DNA of 64,000 nucleotides from Lentinula raphanica (taxonomy: Eukaryota > Basidiomycota > Agaricomycetes > Agaricales > Omphalotaceae): assembly GCA_027919835.1 (NCBI GenBank), contig JANVFP010000004.1, positions 1,240,001 to 1,304,000 of the forward strand, in the 5' to 3' direction. Under the pieces are notes generated by a model. It was not told the origin of the DNA. It saw only the letters and a list, made by a program, of their open reading frames with translations, and made no database searches. Both the position numbers and the translations under genes were made by a program. Shown here in pieces: positions 35,351-47,100 of the stretch; within the stretch, counting starts at the first letter, position 1; each line of letters opens with the position of its first letter.

Positions 35351-35765
35351 ACAACAAGGCGATGAGAAGGAGAAAAAGCAAAGGACGTCGTCGACGCAGG
35401 AATATTAGATAATCTGTAAGGGTCAAAAGTGTTCAGGGAAATCAGGTAGCCTGCATACTTACATACACAGAGTACCAGCTTCAAAAGCAATGCGCCCAGG
35501 CAGAAGACTACAGTATATCAAAGGCACTTAGGTTGAGTACAAACGATACCCCAATGACCAGAAAAAATCATCAATAGATGTATGTGGTAGGTGAGCGAGG
35601 AGATGAACAAGGGGAAATAGGATTGACGATGGAGTAGTAAAGGCATGTAGTAAGAGTATCCATTCACAGTGATACTCTGAATGAGATGTACAACTCAGAC
35701 TTGCTTGTAGGTATGAATGGGGACGGTCGATGTACATGGGTCAAGAGAACCTGGAACGACGAGCG

Positions 35766-37097
35766 TCACCTGCCTGTTGTATCGCCGTAAATAATGAAAG
35801 AAGACAAGCTGGAAATTTCTAGGCGGTAGGCCTTCCAAGTAGACAAGAATGCCTCCGCGCGGGTTTCATTGAAAGTGAGACGGAGGTGACGAAAGTCAAT
35901 ACGCGTAATGCGCGAGGGAATAGGGAGCCGAGCATCGGACTTGGTGTGTCGCTCAATTTTTGTGGACCAGTCACGAACCATGTCAAAAAGCAAATCAATC
36001 GTTGTCGGGAAAGCTGCCAGTGGTGAATCTCGTGTTAGAAGGACAATGAGAGAGGTCCGTTTGTTTTTCTCGCAGTCTTCCTTCGTTCTCGATTTAGGAA
36101 ACGCGTCCCAAACGAGTGACGTGAAATCTACGTCGGTCTCTATCCTTTCACTGCTTAAGGTCCATGAACCCTTCTCGGAAACAGACGGACAGAGCCTATC
36201 ACGCAGACCCATCAAGCATACAGTGGTTGGAACGCCGAGTTTCTCGACATCGTTCTCTGTGAGGGATTGTGGTCTCCGGAGGATTTCGTTGAACGAAGGC
36301 GTAAGCCACGAGGGAATGTCGTATGTTTGCGCGAGGACGATCTTGTCGACAGGATCGACATTAGAGAGGTCCTCGACAACACAAACGGCGTGCGTCTTGA
36401 CCTCTTTCATTTCCCACTTCGTCGCAAGCTTGAGGACTGCTGTCCACTGCGAGAGTGAAAGAGCTTCAGGGTATATTTGGAAGTTACGACTGGTTACAAA
36501 GGGCATGTCAGAAGTTTCAACCGTACAGGTGATAGCAATGTTGCTCACGGAGAACAAAGTATCTTCAACAACTGCCGAAAGTCCTCTCGAGAGACTCCAT
36601 ACAGATTAATGGGATTTTCTTCTGTGAACCCATCTGTGGCTTTGTCCTTCAGATTCTGAAAGTACGAAGACTGGGCAGCAAGGAATTGGATTGGCAGTCG
36701 GAACAAACAATTCTCGACCTATACACAGCAGCGAGGTGTCGGTGGATGTGGATGCAAGTCCCTCAGTATACGAAATGCCACTCACCTGGAAAATTCGATA
36801 ATCATAATAGAAATCCTCATCTTTTGATTTGGCAGGGTGTGCAGTGGCTAAGCGTCCGGTCCCCGTGCTGCCACTCGAGACTTCGACTAGAGTCTAACAA
36901 TTGAGAATCGAGGTGAATGAGTCAGGTCAAATCATGTAGCAGCGTTTTTGAATCCTGAATCATAGTGCGTACCTTGTCAGCGTTCTGGGACTTTGATCAT
37001 GAAAGGTCAATGCCAAAGAGAGATCAAGTCAGTATTAGTACTATCCTGATTCCTGCAAGACTGGTGAACTGACCTTGGAACTCTCAGTGAAGTGCAT
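35766..37097 (-). CDS. BTB/POZ-domain protein B
   Basis: Five exons (37097-37074, 36990-36973, 36893-36786, 36718-36549, 36489-35766) encode 347 aa. Exon 4 has exactly the same length (170 nt) as in gene A and all intron phases match. The BTB core reads DEDFYYDYRIFQVENCLFR, LPIQFLAAQSSYF, ENPINLYGVSREDFRQLLKI. The C-terminal block shares VDPVDKIVLAQTYDIPSWL and LCPSVSEKG with gene A. The linker before the BTB domain is 31 codons shorter than in A. Start chosen because the short first exon (MHFTESSK) aligns with that of gene A. Function is inferred only: protein-protein adaptor. Confidence 0.8.
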
Positions 37098-37520
37098 GAT
37101 GATACTGCTGAGATGAGAAAGATGATGGTTATGAGGGAGAGGGAAAATGAGGATGAGTGGCAAAGATATGATAATTATTTCGACCTTGCAAGGCCGAGAT
37201 AATGTCCAAAATGGAAATCATGCGGCCTCGCCTCATGTAGCAAAAAGAATTGATTCTGTCACAATGGCATGCGCAAGGCTTTCGCATTTGATTACCTCTG
37301 CACATTGCATGCATAGTTGAAGACCCTCCATCGACAGTCGAGAGGACGGTGTTCAACCAACGGTCCTCATCATTGTTCTGAAGACCAGTTGAGTAAGTTC
37401 AAGTTCAAGTTGCGGCCCAGCAAAAACTGGCGCCATCGTATCAATCATACCGTGATCGTGGGAAACTGACGTCCTGATACCGAACCGTCACAACGACGAC
37501 GACGTCGACCACAGGTGTTC
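37098..37520. promoter_or_regulatory. Divergent promoter (BTB B / TAF-like gene)
   Basis: 423 bp between opposite starts. A CGACGACGACGTCGAC-type repeat with an embedded GACGTC palindrome lies just before the TAF-like start; otherwise nothing distinctive. Confidence 0.4.
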
Positions 37521-39311
37521 ATGGACGGTGGTGCTCAAAAGCTTCTGGAATCTGTTACAATTAGGACGCTTCATGCACAAAATTTCTCTCGTTCTTCCAC
37601 GCAAGCTACACTAGTCCTCACCGATCTCCTTGCACGGTACCTGTCGTTATTGACCTCGACTTGTGCAAAATATGCCGAACATGCTGGTAGAACACGACTC
37701 ACAGCGAGGGATGCGGTAGCTGCCCTCGAGGAACTTGGTGTGAGCGTTGAAGAGTTGCACGAATTCGGTAGCGTCGAAGGCGTCGAACTCAATCGTTACG
37801 CCCTCTTCAAATCCCTGCGCAGAATTGAAGATCTGAAGGAGTTTCAAGGTCAGTGTTCGTCCTTGATAGAGCCTCTCGCATGGCCAACGCTTTCCAGCCC
37901 AACTCTCGGATGGTCTGAGGGCTGACCACGACGACGTGATCCCATTGCACTATGGATACATCACCCCAGAACTTGCACAACTTCTCGAAGAGGAGGAGCA
38001 AACAAGAGGATCAGAAGACGAAGGAGATGACCCAGAGAGAGATGATTCTCACATGGATATGGATGTGGACTCTATTCCGAGCCCGACTAAACGCGACTTT
38101 TCATTTTCCGATTTCCTTTCTCCTGGGCCAAAACGACAGAGAAATACGGAATGGACAGCACCAGAGCATGTCCCTTCGTTTTTACCACCCTTTCCTTCTA
38201 CGTTAGACGATCCCTCATCATCACAATCGCCTCAAATACCTCCTGAGCCTCTCCCTTATCCAGCAGATGGCACTGGTATCGACAAACCACCGTCTCCTTC
38301 GCCTGCTATAGCCCCACCACACCCACAACAACAACAGCCTCAAGATATCGCTTCTACCTCAGCTGCAGCTTCAGACTACCTAGTCCAAGTACCCTACTCT
38401 CAATCATCCATATCAGCTGTCTCTGAATGGCACTTACCCTCTGCCCCTCCATCCTCTTCCACTTCCATCTCACGTCCTGAACAACGTTGGGCCACTCCAG
38501 CAGTCGAACCATCACTGCTCGCTGCATATCACCACATCCTCACTCATCCGCCCCCTCCAAACGCCACACATATGGCCAATCCCCAGAGGCACAAGGTTGC
38601 GATGGCTTTACTCGCCCTTACACAAAATGCCTCTCGGTGGGAACTTCCTGACACACTCTTTGCCACACTCTCGACCAATCAACCTCGTGTGGCGTCTATT
38701 GGACCTACATATCCTGTGTTGATCGGTGACCAACCTCCTCCTGTAGACGGGCACAAGAAGGGAGAGAAGGAGTTTAAACTCCCTGCAACTGCTCCTCGTT
38801 CTGTTGCCACATCCGAGCGTATATCGCAACTTGTTAGCCAACAGGGTTCAAGGATACCAGAGCTTGCCCGACATGTCCTTCCAGTACGTTTACATAGCCT
38901 CTATCATGAATAAGCATCGTCTAACCACATCTTCATTCGCAGCCAACAATCCTTTCCCGAACAAATCGTCTCACTCATCCTCCTCCCCTTAGTCGTAACA
39001 ACAAAGCCCTCACCTACGGCGTCGGCGTCCCCGCACCATGGAATACAAATACCATACCCCCGGACAACGCTGCACCCAATAACACCAAAGATTCGCAAAC
39101 TAATGGAAAAAATGGACCCCCTCCTGTGTTACCCGATGCTCGACTGTTTGCGACATGGGATCATGAGCACAAGGATTTCCGTGCGCCTCTTACCTCTGCT
39201 AAGCCGCGCGCTCGTTTGGGCCTGGCAAACTCGTCAGATCTCGAGAGGAAACCTAGTGCTGGCACGATTTCACTAGGCCCTAGAGTGAGAGCTTCAAGTC
39301 GTGTTGGATGA
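37521..39311 (+). CDS. Histone-fold TAF (TAF8/TAF3-type) subunit of TFIID
   Basis: Three exons (37521-37848, 37898-38883, 38943-39311) encode 560 aa. Residues about 5-90 form a bromodomain-associated histone fold: LESVTIRTLHAQ, ATLVLTDLLARYLSLLT, AEHAGRTRLTARDAVAALEELG. A short conserved TEWTAPEHVPSFLPPFP follows at about residue 185, like the VPxxLPPFP motif of TAF8 and TAF3. The rest is Pro/Ser-rich and disordered. TAF8 pairs with TAF10 and TAF3 with TAF10 in TFIID; the sequence does not decide between them. No PHD finger is present, which is compatible with TAF8. Confidence 0.75.
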
Positions 39312-39726
39312 TTGAGTGGCACTGTAATCGCTCATTGTCCTGGTTTCCCCTGCCCATTCGCTGTCATATTCTATTCTTGGTGCATTTTCTTCGTCGTAGT
39401 AACTCATCGCTTTCCATGTATGCATGTATCTTCGAATTGTCTGCATCTACTTGCGCAATTGCTTTCTGCTCCCAAATGATGTACTCCGCCGTTATAGTTC
39501 TATTTGGACTACATATAGCATCGCAAGTAGCACTCCAGCACGCGTGTATTATCCTTGTCCTCTGATTTCCTGAGAGCACCAGGTTGACCGACATATTAGG
39601 AGGATACAAGATAATATGTTCTTTTGGCAGGAAACCACGACATTTTTTGGTGAAGAGTGAGTTTCTGAGCTGTCCACATAGACGATGAGAAAACACAATC
39701 TTTGCATGAACCGAACGCCACATACC
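39312..39726. other. Convergent intergenic region
   Basis: 415 bp between the TAF-like stop and the RRP46 stop. It contains an imperfect inverted repeat around 39548/39607 (ATTATCCTTG... CAAGATAAT). No gene. Confidence 0.4.
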
Positions 39727-40521
39727 TTATATCTCCATCTTGTCGTCATCATCTGTTGCATCCGCCTTTTGACTTTCATCTGTCGAACGCGACACAAGAG
39801 TTTTCGAAACCTTCACCCCCGGCCGTTCTCTTTCCTCAACCAACATCTTCATCCGTATCCAAACTTCCCGTGCTGCCTTCTGTGCAGCATCGCGTGCACG
39901 TACCAGGTCATCTTCATCGATTGCCTCGATAGATCTGTTATACACAGTGTGCCAATTCGTCCAGACACACGTTGCTGCATATGTATTTGACGAGAAAGAG
40001 TCTGAGAATAAGAAAGCGAAACATCCTGTCGCGAGTACACGCGAATTGTGTTCTTCGATCGGTTGAGTTCTATACACGGGTTTTTTCCCGTCGAGCGAAG
40101 ACACACGGGCGATCGACACAGCACATATCACGCCACGCATCGGTACTGAGCCCGAGTTCAACAAGGACAGAGTACAACAGTTTATCATAGCCGCGACAAG
40201 TTCGTCCGTGAGTTTTGGGATGGGGACCAACGCCTGCACAACGAATTGGATCAGCGTCCTTGGATTTGCCTCTACGATCACTTCCATCTGCAATATGTCC
40301 TTCAAGATTACCGCAGCTTTCTTGGATTCTGTACCGGGGACATTTGTTAACGGTCGGACATGGACTTCGATTGTAGCCTGCGAAGACTGTTCCGCGTTCA
40401 GTCGTACTTCGATAGGACCAGATATACTGCTCAAGTATTGGGGATGCGGTCCAAAACCAAAGCGCGCTGAGCCATCGACACGAGAGAGGGAATCGAAAGA
40501 AAGAGTCAAGTTCAACGACAT
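39727..40521 (-). CDS. RRP46: Exosome complex subunit RRP46 (RNase PH-like)
   Basis: A single 264-codon exon. The RNase PH fold is visible as SRVDGSARFGFG, SISGPIEVRL, ATIEVHVRPLTNVPG, NPRTLIQFVVQAL and GSVPMRGVICAVS, in the order found in RRP46 proteins. The C-terminus is acidic. RRP46 is one of six inactive RNase PH-type ring subunits of the eukaryotic exosome that guide RNA to RRP44 and RRP6. Its ATG lies only 39 bp downstream of the DHODH stop on the same strand. Confidence 0.85.
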   Translation of the reverse strand: MSLNLTLSFDSLSRVDGSARFGFGPHPQYLSSISGPIEVRLNAEQSSQATIEVHVRPLTNVPGTESKKAAVILKDILQMEVIVEANPRTLIQFVVQALVPIPKLTDELVAAMINCCTLSLLNSGSVPMRGVICAVSIARVSSLDGKKPVYRTQPIEEHNSRVLATGCFAFLFSDSFSSNTYAATCVWTNWHTVYNRSIEAIDEDDLVRARDAAQKAAREVWIRMKMLVEERERPGVKVSKTLVSRSTDESQKADATDDDDKMEI

Positions 40522-40560
40522 GGCGGATCGGAAAGAAGATAGAATATAGATTAGATTAGA

Positions 40561-41628
40561 TCAAATTTTTGACTCCGATAAGAGCTCGAAAGCTTTGACG
40601 CCTTCCTTGCCCAAAAGCGTTGCTACTCCTACTACTGAAGCACCAGCCTTGGTCATTCGACTCAAGGCAGCCGGAGAAGTGACCCCGCCTACTCCGATAA
40701 TAGAGACACCGCGAAGCCCATCATCTTCATCTAAAAGGCGACGGAAAGTATACACATTTCCTAACGATAAAGCATGAATCGCCTCTCCTGCCAGTCCTCC
40801 AGTAACAGTAGGCACAGCAAATTCTGAAGCAGGCTTCATCTCTGGAATCGTCATCGCTTCTGTGACTTGGTCAGGAAACAGAAGGGAATTTCCCAACGTA
40901 TTCGTGCATGTCAAGAACGCAAAACAGTTCTGTCGTCCTGTCTCAGCCCCATCTTCGTAGGTGAACTCCCTCAACAACGAAACCATCATGTCGAATTGAC
41001 CTCGAAATGTGTACGGCGGTAGCTTGAGCCCAATGGTCAGAGTCTTGTCCTGCATATTAGCTTCGGCCAGGATTTGTAACAGAGGACGGATAGAGTCTGG
41101 GACATAACCAGAAGGGGAGGTAGAAGACACATTCGGACAGGATGTGTTAAGTTCGATGGCGATGAGAGATGCGAACGTCGGGGTCGAACGCAAGTCTTGA
41201 ATCAAATCAATCATCGACTTCAGCTCATCGATAGAGCAAGCAGTGATGCTGATAATGAATGGCTTCACGCGATTGCCGTCAGTGGATGAAGATATCGATT
41301 CGGACACGATCTGCTTCACCCATCCAAGGTAAGTGGATAGGGGCTGCGGAGAGTACCCGTACGAATTAAGTGACGATGTTGAGGACGAGGTGAACACAAC
41401 CTTTTTTTTGGTCGAATTGAGTATACGCAATGACAGATAGGATTCTTGATAGTAACTCACCCCGCAAGAAGAAGATTCATTATATCCCTTCAAAGTGCTT
41501 GTTCGAGTAGTCACTGCACCAGTGAAAGGCGACGAATACAACGCCTTCAATTGATCATAGCTCGAAGCCCATGCGCACGCTGTGTTGATCAAGGCGGGAC
41601 TGATGTTTATATTTCTGATCTGGGCCAT
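40561..41628 (-). CDS. URA1: Class 1 dihydroorotate dehydrogenase-like enzyme
   Basis: Exons 41628-41461 and 41400-40561 give 335 aa. Family motifs are TTRTSTLKGY, LNSYGYSPQPLSTYL, LNTSCPNV with the catalytic-type Cys, GLKLPPYT, TNTLGNSL and SIIGVGGVTSPAAL. FMN and substrate loops are complete. Class 1A enzymes are soluble and use fumarate (yeast Ura1). There is no N-terminal targeting or membrane helix, so it is not the mitochondrial quinone-linked class 2 enzyme. The 60-nt intron at 41401-41460 is frame-neutral and stop-free but is inferred from conservation (SSCG joined to VVF). The true substrate could differ from dihydroorotate. Confidence 0.8.
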   Translation of the reverse strand: MAQIRNINISPALINTACAWASSYDQLKALYSSPFTGAVTTRTSTLKGYNESSSCGVSYYQESYLSLRILNSTKKKVVFTSSSTSSLNSYGYSPQPLSTYLGWVKQIVSESISSSTDGNRVKPFIISITACSIDELKSMIDLIQDLRSTPTFASLIAIELNTSCPNVSSTSPSGYVPDSIRPLLQILAEANMQDKTLTIGLKLPPYTFRGQFDMMVSLLREFTYEDGAETGRQNCFAFLTCTNTLGNSLLFPDQVTEAMTIPEMKPASEFAVPTVTGGLAGEAIHALSLGNVYTFRRLLDEDDGLRGVSIIGVGGVTSPAALSRMTKAGASVVGVATLLGKEGVKAFELLSESKI

Positions 41629-41751
41629 TTCGAGTCCACTTGGAGGTCACAGACCAAGAATGGGTGGGAAGAGATAAGCCGGACTCGCAATTTCAAAACC
41701 ATTTTTGCATTAGACATCGTGTACATGTAAAATTTTGTACTGAGTATCCCC

Positions 41752-43846
41752 CTAATCATCATCATCCCAGTTCCCTGACTGCTGTGGAATCTTCGGACCA
41801 CCCGCGGGTTTGCTCATGATAATGCTATCTACACTCAACACCGACACGGCAGCTTCCGTCGCCAGACGTATTGCCCAGGATTTCGCGGCAAGGGAATCGT
41901 ATATCTTATGTTGCGAAGCTTTGAGTGTGCCGTCTGTCTCCGCCTTTGGAAGATGATAGAGCGATGTTTAGAGCACAGAAAGCTGCACAGATAGAGGAAC
42001 AAACAAACCTCGACATCAACACCCCATTCTGCACCACCCTTTTCTTCGTGTTTGGCCCAGAGTCTACTGACAACTTCATTGGCCATCGCGCCACCGAGCG
42101 CGTTTTCTGCGAGTTGTCGCGGAACAATCTCCAGTCCACTGGAATACTTTTTGACTGCATGCTGGACCAATCCCTTCAATCCACTTCCATAACCTTCAAC
42201 TCGCTTTGCAAGCTCCAGTTCAGTCGCGCCTGCACCAGGCACCATCCTTGGATTTTTCAACAACGCCTTGATAACGTTAACCCCATCGTCGATCGCTCTC
42301 TCTAAATCATCGAGATGATTAGCTGTAGCTCCACGTAAAACGATAGTCGCCGTCCGGGTTTTTTCGCCCCCAGAAGTTGGATCGAATCCTGGTTCGCCTG
42401 GGGAAAGCTGTCGAAGGACAGTCACTCTGTCGCCTCCAATTTCAACAGTCTCAAATACGTCGACAAAGCCGGCTTCTTCAGGTGTTGGAGCACCGATTCG
42501 TGCAAGAGGAGTTGCATTGACCACCCGACATAACCGTCTCAAGTCGAATTTGGAAAGGACTTTGAGTACGGCGATGTTGAATCGGTTGAGATAGTGTAAA
42601 GCGAGTTCTCCGACTGATGAACCAGCGATGATGACTTTGACCCCGGAATCAGCGATTTCTTTGAAGATCTGCTAGACATGAGGATAGCTGAAGCACTTAA
42701 TGAACAAGGCACGTACTTTTTCTAGATGCTGCTCTTCTCCTCTCGTGAAGTTCAGCATTTCATCCGCATTTTTCAATAAAACTGTGCCCTTCGTCTCTGT
42801 CTGAGCGATATCGAGTGCTGATGTGAAGACTGCGACTTTCGCTTTCGTCACTTTTTTGATCATGCCTATAGAGCGACGGGTGATAAACGAGGTTCGAAGT
42901 TTCAGCGACTGAAAATGAAACTGACCTTCTGGTTCCCGACCGAACACCATTCCTTGCACTACTTTACTTGCACTCAAACTGCCACCCATGATCTTGACAA
43001 CTCGGACATTGTCAACGTTGAAATTCTTTGGATTGGGGGGCATAACGACTAGCGCAGCTTCTGCCACGAGAGCGGAGAGTGAGTCTTCGTATCCGTACTG
43101 TTTTGAAGCAATCGCAGGTTTCAGTGCCGATGCCAGAGAAGAAGATGTTAGAGGAGACGGAAGTGAGAATGTGGTAAGTTCTGAGAAGAAACAATTCAAG
43201 ACACTGAACACAGCTGCAAGGTGGAACGATCGACATACTTTCAAGTTCCTCAAGGGCTTTCGTACATGCAAGCTCGTAACCTTTGATGACCTCCGATGGA
43301 TGTAGGCCCATGACTAACAGTTGCTCTGATTTTTTCAGTAACTCTCCGGCAAGAATGAGGACAGTGTTTGTCGCGTCTCCCATCTGATTTTAAGATCAAA
43401 CTTCATCAGATTACCAAGGTACAACCACGCACCTCAGCTTCTTGTGCTTGTGAAGCCATGACCAAAAGCTTAGCAGCAGGATGTACGACCTCAACCTCGC
43501 GGATAATCGTCGCTGCATCGGAAGTAACGAATAGTCTTCCAAGATGATTGATGAGAAGCTTGCTCCTTCCTATGTACAAGAAGAAAAATCTTCAGGAAAC
43601 GATGTAGAGATCGAAGGAATGAACGAGAACGCGCCGTTGGGCCCAAAGCTAGTCCTGACAAGATCGGAGAGTTCGTTCACTGCTTGGATATTGCGAAGAA
43701 CCGCCTCGTCTATTCCTTGAAGGTACTATGAAATAGAACGCGAAAAAATTACGCTTTTGCAATCAAGAACATCGGACGAAGAGGCGTACTTTGTATCCAT
43801 CCTTGAATAATTGGATGTTGTTGGCCTTTGGAACTTTGAGAGACAT
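41752..43846 (-). CDS. CCT8: T-complex chaperonin CCT subunit theta
   Basis: Eight exons (43846-43790, 43725-43635, 43569-43433, 43383-43239, 43180-42926, 42865-42717, 42671-42009, 41943-41752) give 562 aa, normal for CCT8. Motifs include the N-terminal NNIQLFKDGYK, SFGPNG, SKLLINHLGRLFVTSDAAT, ATP-site MGDATNTVLILAGELL, VRVVKIMGG, NADEMLNFTRGEE and VPGAGATELELA. CCT is the cytosolic hetero-octameric double ring that folds actin and tubulin. The junction of exons 2 and 3 is uncertain: a GC donor (AACG|GC) gives GPNGRSK, a weak GT donor gives GPNGASK. It is divergent from LeuRS and 123 bp upstream of DHODH. Confidence 0.93.
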
Positions 43847-43953
43847 TCTATCTTCTAGTTGTCGGTTTTCAATGTAAGATTAGAGCAGCAGCAGATCGTA
43901 AAATGAGAAGGATGAGATAGATATTCGAATGCTTCGGTCGACGTCCAGGTCAA

Positions 43954-43976
43954 GTTAGAGTTAGGGTTAGGGCTAA
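43954..43976 (+). repeat. Telomere-like TTAGGG motif in a promoter
   Basis: GTTAGAGTTAGGGTTAGGGC lies in the 340-bp divergent interval between CCT8 and LeuRS. It holds two perfect TTAGGG units and one degenerate unit. It is too short for a telomere; see findings. Confidence 0.7.
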
Positions 43977-44186
43977 TATTATTGATCAGGAAAATGTCAC
44001 CTATCACGCGTCTGGCGTCACACTCTGTCACATCGTTCTGACCGTGACGCTGCAGAAATTTTGACTCGTTTCCAAAGATCGATAACGCAAATAGCCGTCA
44101 AAATTTCGGTCCTTTACCGTTCTCCACGACTTTCGTCGACTGCTTGTACACTATTATCTCCCTTCATTCGCAAATTCTCAAAGAAC

Positions 44187-47100
44187 ATGGCTCAACCTCC
44201 TGAAGCGGCCCTAACTCTTGAACTCCTACAGGTTCGTAGCGAGGTTTAACCATTTACTCAACTTGGCTCACTGTGTTATAGACAGGCAAACGTGATCACT
44301 TGAAGGCTCTCGAGGCAAAGTATCAAGCTCAATGGGCTTCACAACATCTCTTCGAAGTGAACGCGCCTTCGCCATCAGAACTCCAGGGTCTTTCCAAAGC
44401 AGAAGTCATGCAGAAATATCCCAAGTGGTTCGGAAACTTCCCTTATCCCTACATGAACGGCAGCCTTCATCTGGGTCATGCATTCACAATATCAAAGATC
44501 GAGTTTGCGGCAGGTTATCAGAGAATGCTGGGTAAACGAGTTCTGTTCCCTCACGGATTTCATGTAACGGGTCTACCTATAAAGGTGAGTATTGTATATT
44601 CACTTTAATGCATGTATCTGACTCTTTGAAAGGCTTCAGCCGACAAGCTTGTGAGGGAAATCGAGATGTTCGGAGAAGACTTTGAAAACTTTGAACGCGT
44701 TCAGGCCGAGATGTTGTTACAGGCAGAGGCGGAGGAAACTGCTTCCGCTGAAGCTGGAGATGCTGCAGCGGTAGACAAATCCAAAGGAAAGAAGGGGAAG
44801 CTTACAGCTAAATCGTCCGGCCACAAATATCAGTTCCAGATCTTGTTGTCAATCGGTGTACCTCGTTCAGATATCAAGAAATTCGCTGATCCTATGCACT
44901 GGCTAGTTCACTTTCCTCCAATCGCTATGGTGAGTTGGCGCGTAAGCATCCCCCAGTCCTTCCCTTTGAGTCACGGTTGTTTTTGTTTAGGCAGACCACA
45001 CATCTTTCGGTAGCCGAATTGACTGGAGGCGGAGATTCTTAACAACAAAAGCCAATCCTTATTACGATGCATTCGTTCGGTGGCAGGTCAATAAGCTGTA
45101 CAAAATGGGAAAGATCAAGTTCGGTGAACGGTACACGATCTACAGTCCCAAAGACGGTCAACCATGTATGGACCATGATCGACAGGATGGAGAAGGAATT
45201 GGCCCGCAAGAATACACTGCTATTAAGTCAGAAGTCATCGAATGGAGTGCGGCAGCTAAGGGCGTAGTAGAAGGAAAACTTGGTGGACGGAAGGTCTTCA
45301 TGGTTGCCGCTACGTTACGACCAGAGACCATGTCAGGAACTTTGGCTTCAATCACGTATATCAAGGTCTGAACAACTTCCCTTTACAGGTACGGCCAGAC
45401 CAACTGCTTTGTTGGTACTGCAATCCGATATGGTATCTTTGCCGTCAATGACAAGGAAGCCTACCTATGCACGTATCGCGCCGCACGAAACATGGCCTTC
45501 CAAGGAGTAACAGAACCTCGTGGAACCATCGACCAGCTCATGGAAATCGACGGCTCCAAACTTGTCGGGACCAAGATTCGAGCACCATTTTCAATCAATC
45601 CCGAGGTGTATGTCCTACCCATGGACAACGTCCTTCCCACAAAAGTTTGTCACACACACAGTCCCCAATGTTGCCTTGACCCCAATTTTATTCGTACAGG
45701 GCACTGGTGTTGTCACCTCCGTACCGTCCGACTCTCCCGATGACTTCCAAACTCTCACCGATCTGCGCAAAAAAGCCGAATTTTACAAGATCGACCCATC
45801 ATGGGCAGCCATTGACCCTGTACCCGTTATTTCTACTCCTACCTATGGCGAGCTCACCGCTCCTGCTGTCGTGAAACAACTCAAGATCCAATCTCAAAAA
45901 GATACCAAGCAATTGGCCGAGGCAAAAGAGATTGCCTATAAAGAAGGGTTCTATAATGGAACGATGCTGGTGGGAGAGTTCAAAGGGATGTCAGTGCAAG
46001 ATGCAAAGCCAAAAGTACGAGAAAGTATGATCCAGGCAGGTCTGGCGTTTGCCTACGCGGAACCGGAAGGTATGGTTACCTCTCGGAGTGGGGACGAATG
46101 TACCGTTGCCTTGATGGATCAGTGGTACTTGGACTATGGTGAGCCAGTATGGAGATCCCAGGTGGAAAAGTTCGTCAGTTCCCGATTGAATTTTCTTGTA
46201 CTCAACCTTCTTATAGGCACGTAGCTTCGATGGAGCTCTATGGTCCCGAAACCCGTAATGCATTCGCAAAAACCCTGGCATGGCTCAATCAGTGGGCATG
46301 TGCACGTACTTACGGACTTGGTTCCGATATGCCTTGGGATCCTCAATACTTGGTTGAGTCGTTGAGTGACTCGACTATCTATATGGCATATTATACTGTA
46401 TCACAACTCTTACATGGTATGTCATTGTCAAATCTAATCGCCTCTTCATTAATGTTTGTTCAACAGAAGATAGCATCGATGGCTCCAGACCTGGGCCCCT
46501 TGGAATCTCTGCATCTCAGATGACGGACGAAGTATGGGAATACGTGTTCTGCGACGGACCATGGCCTTCACCCGCACCTTTCCCGCAAGAAAAAGCTGAC
46601 GCCTTGAAACACGAGTTCAACTACTTCTACCCATTCGATATCCGTTCATCCGGCAAGGATCTGATCAACAATCACTTGACATTTGCCCTATACAACCACG
46701 TCGCCATCTTTCCTCAGGATAAATGGCCTATCAGTATTCGTACCAATGGCCATCTCATGTTGAACGGTGCGAAGATGTCCAAGAGCACGGGAAATTTCTT
46801 GACACTTCGAGATGCTGTGGACAAGTTTGGGGCTGATTCTTGCCGTCTTGCCTTGGCTGATGCTGGTGATGGTATCGAGGATGCCAACTTCGATGAGAAG
46901 AACGGGAACGCAAATATCTTGCGTGTTCACACTCTACTGGCTTGGTGTGAGGTGCGTGTTGATTTTTGACATTCAGCTGCATTTCCTCATTTGCTATACT
47001 CTAGGAGATAATCAAAGATGAGGCCAACCTACGACACGGGCCTTTCAACTATCACGATCTGGTATTCGAGAATGAGATTAACGACCTCATCAACATCACT

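Noticed and set aside
32117..37097. A functional CUL3-BTB pair (cullin fragment plus BTB genes)
   Set aside because: The fragment's motifs resemble CUL1, which binds SKP1 rather than BTB proteins, so direct pairing is not supported by sequence; only the neighbourhood is reported.
31373..39570. Shared 15-mer CCTTGTCCTCTGATT near 31376 and 39555
   Set aside because: One or two such matches are expected by chance in 64 kb and the flanks do not align, so no dispersed repeat is claimed.
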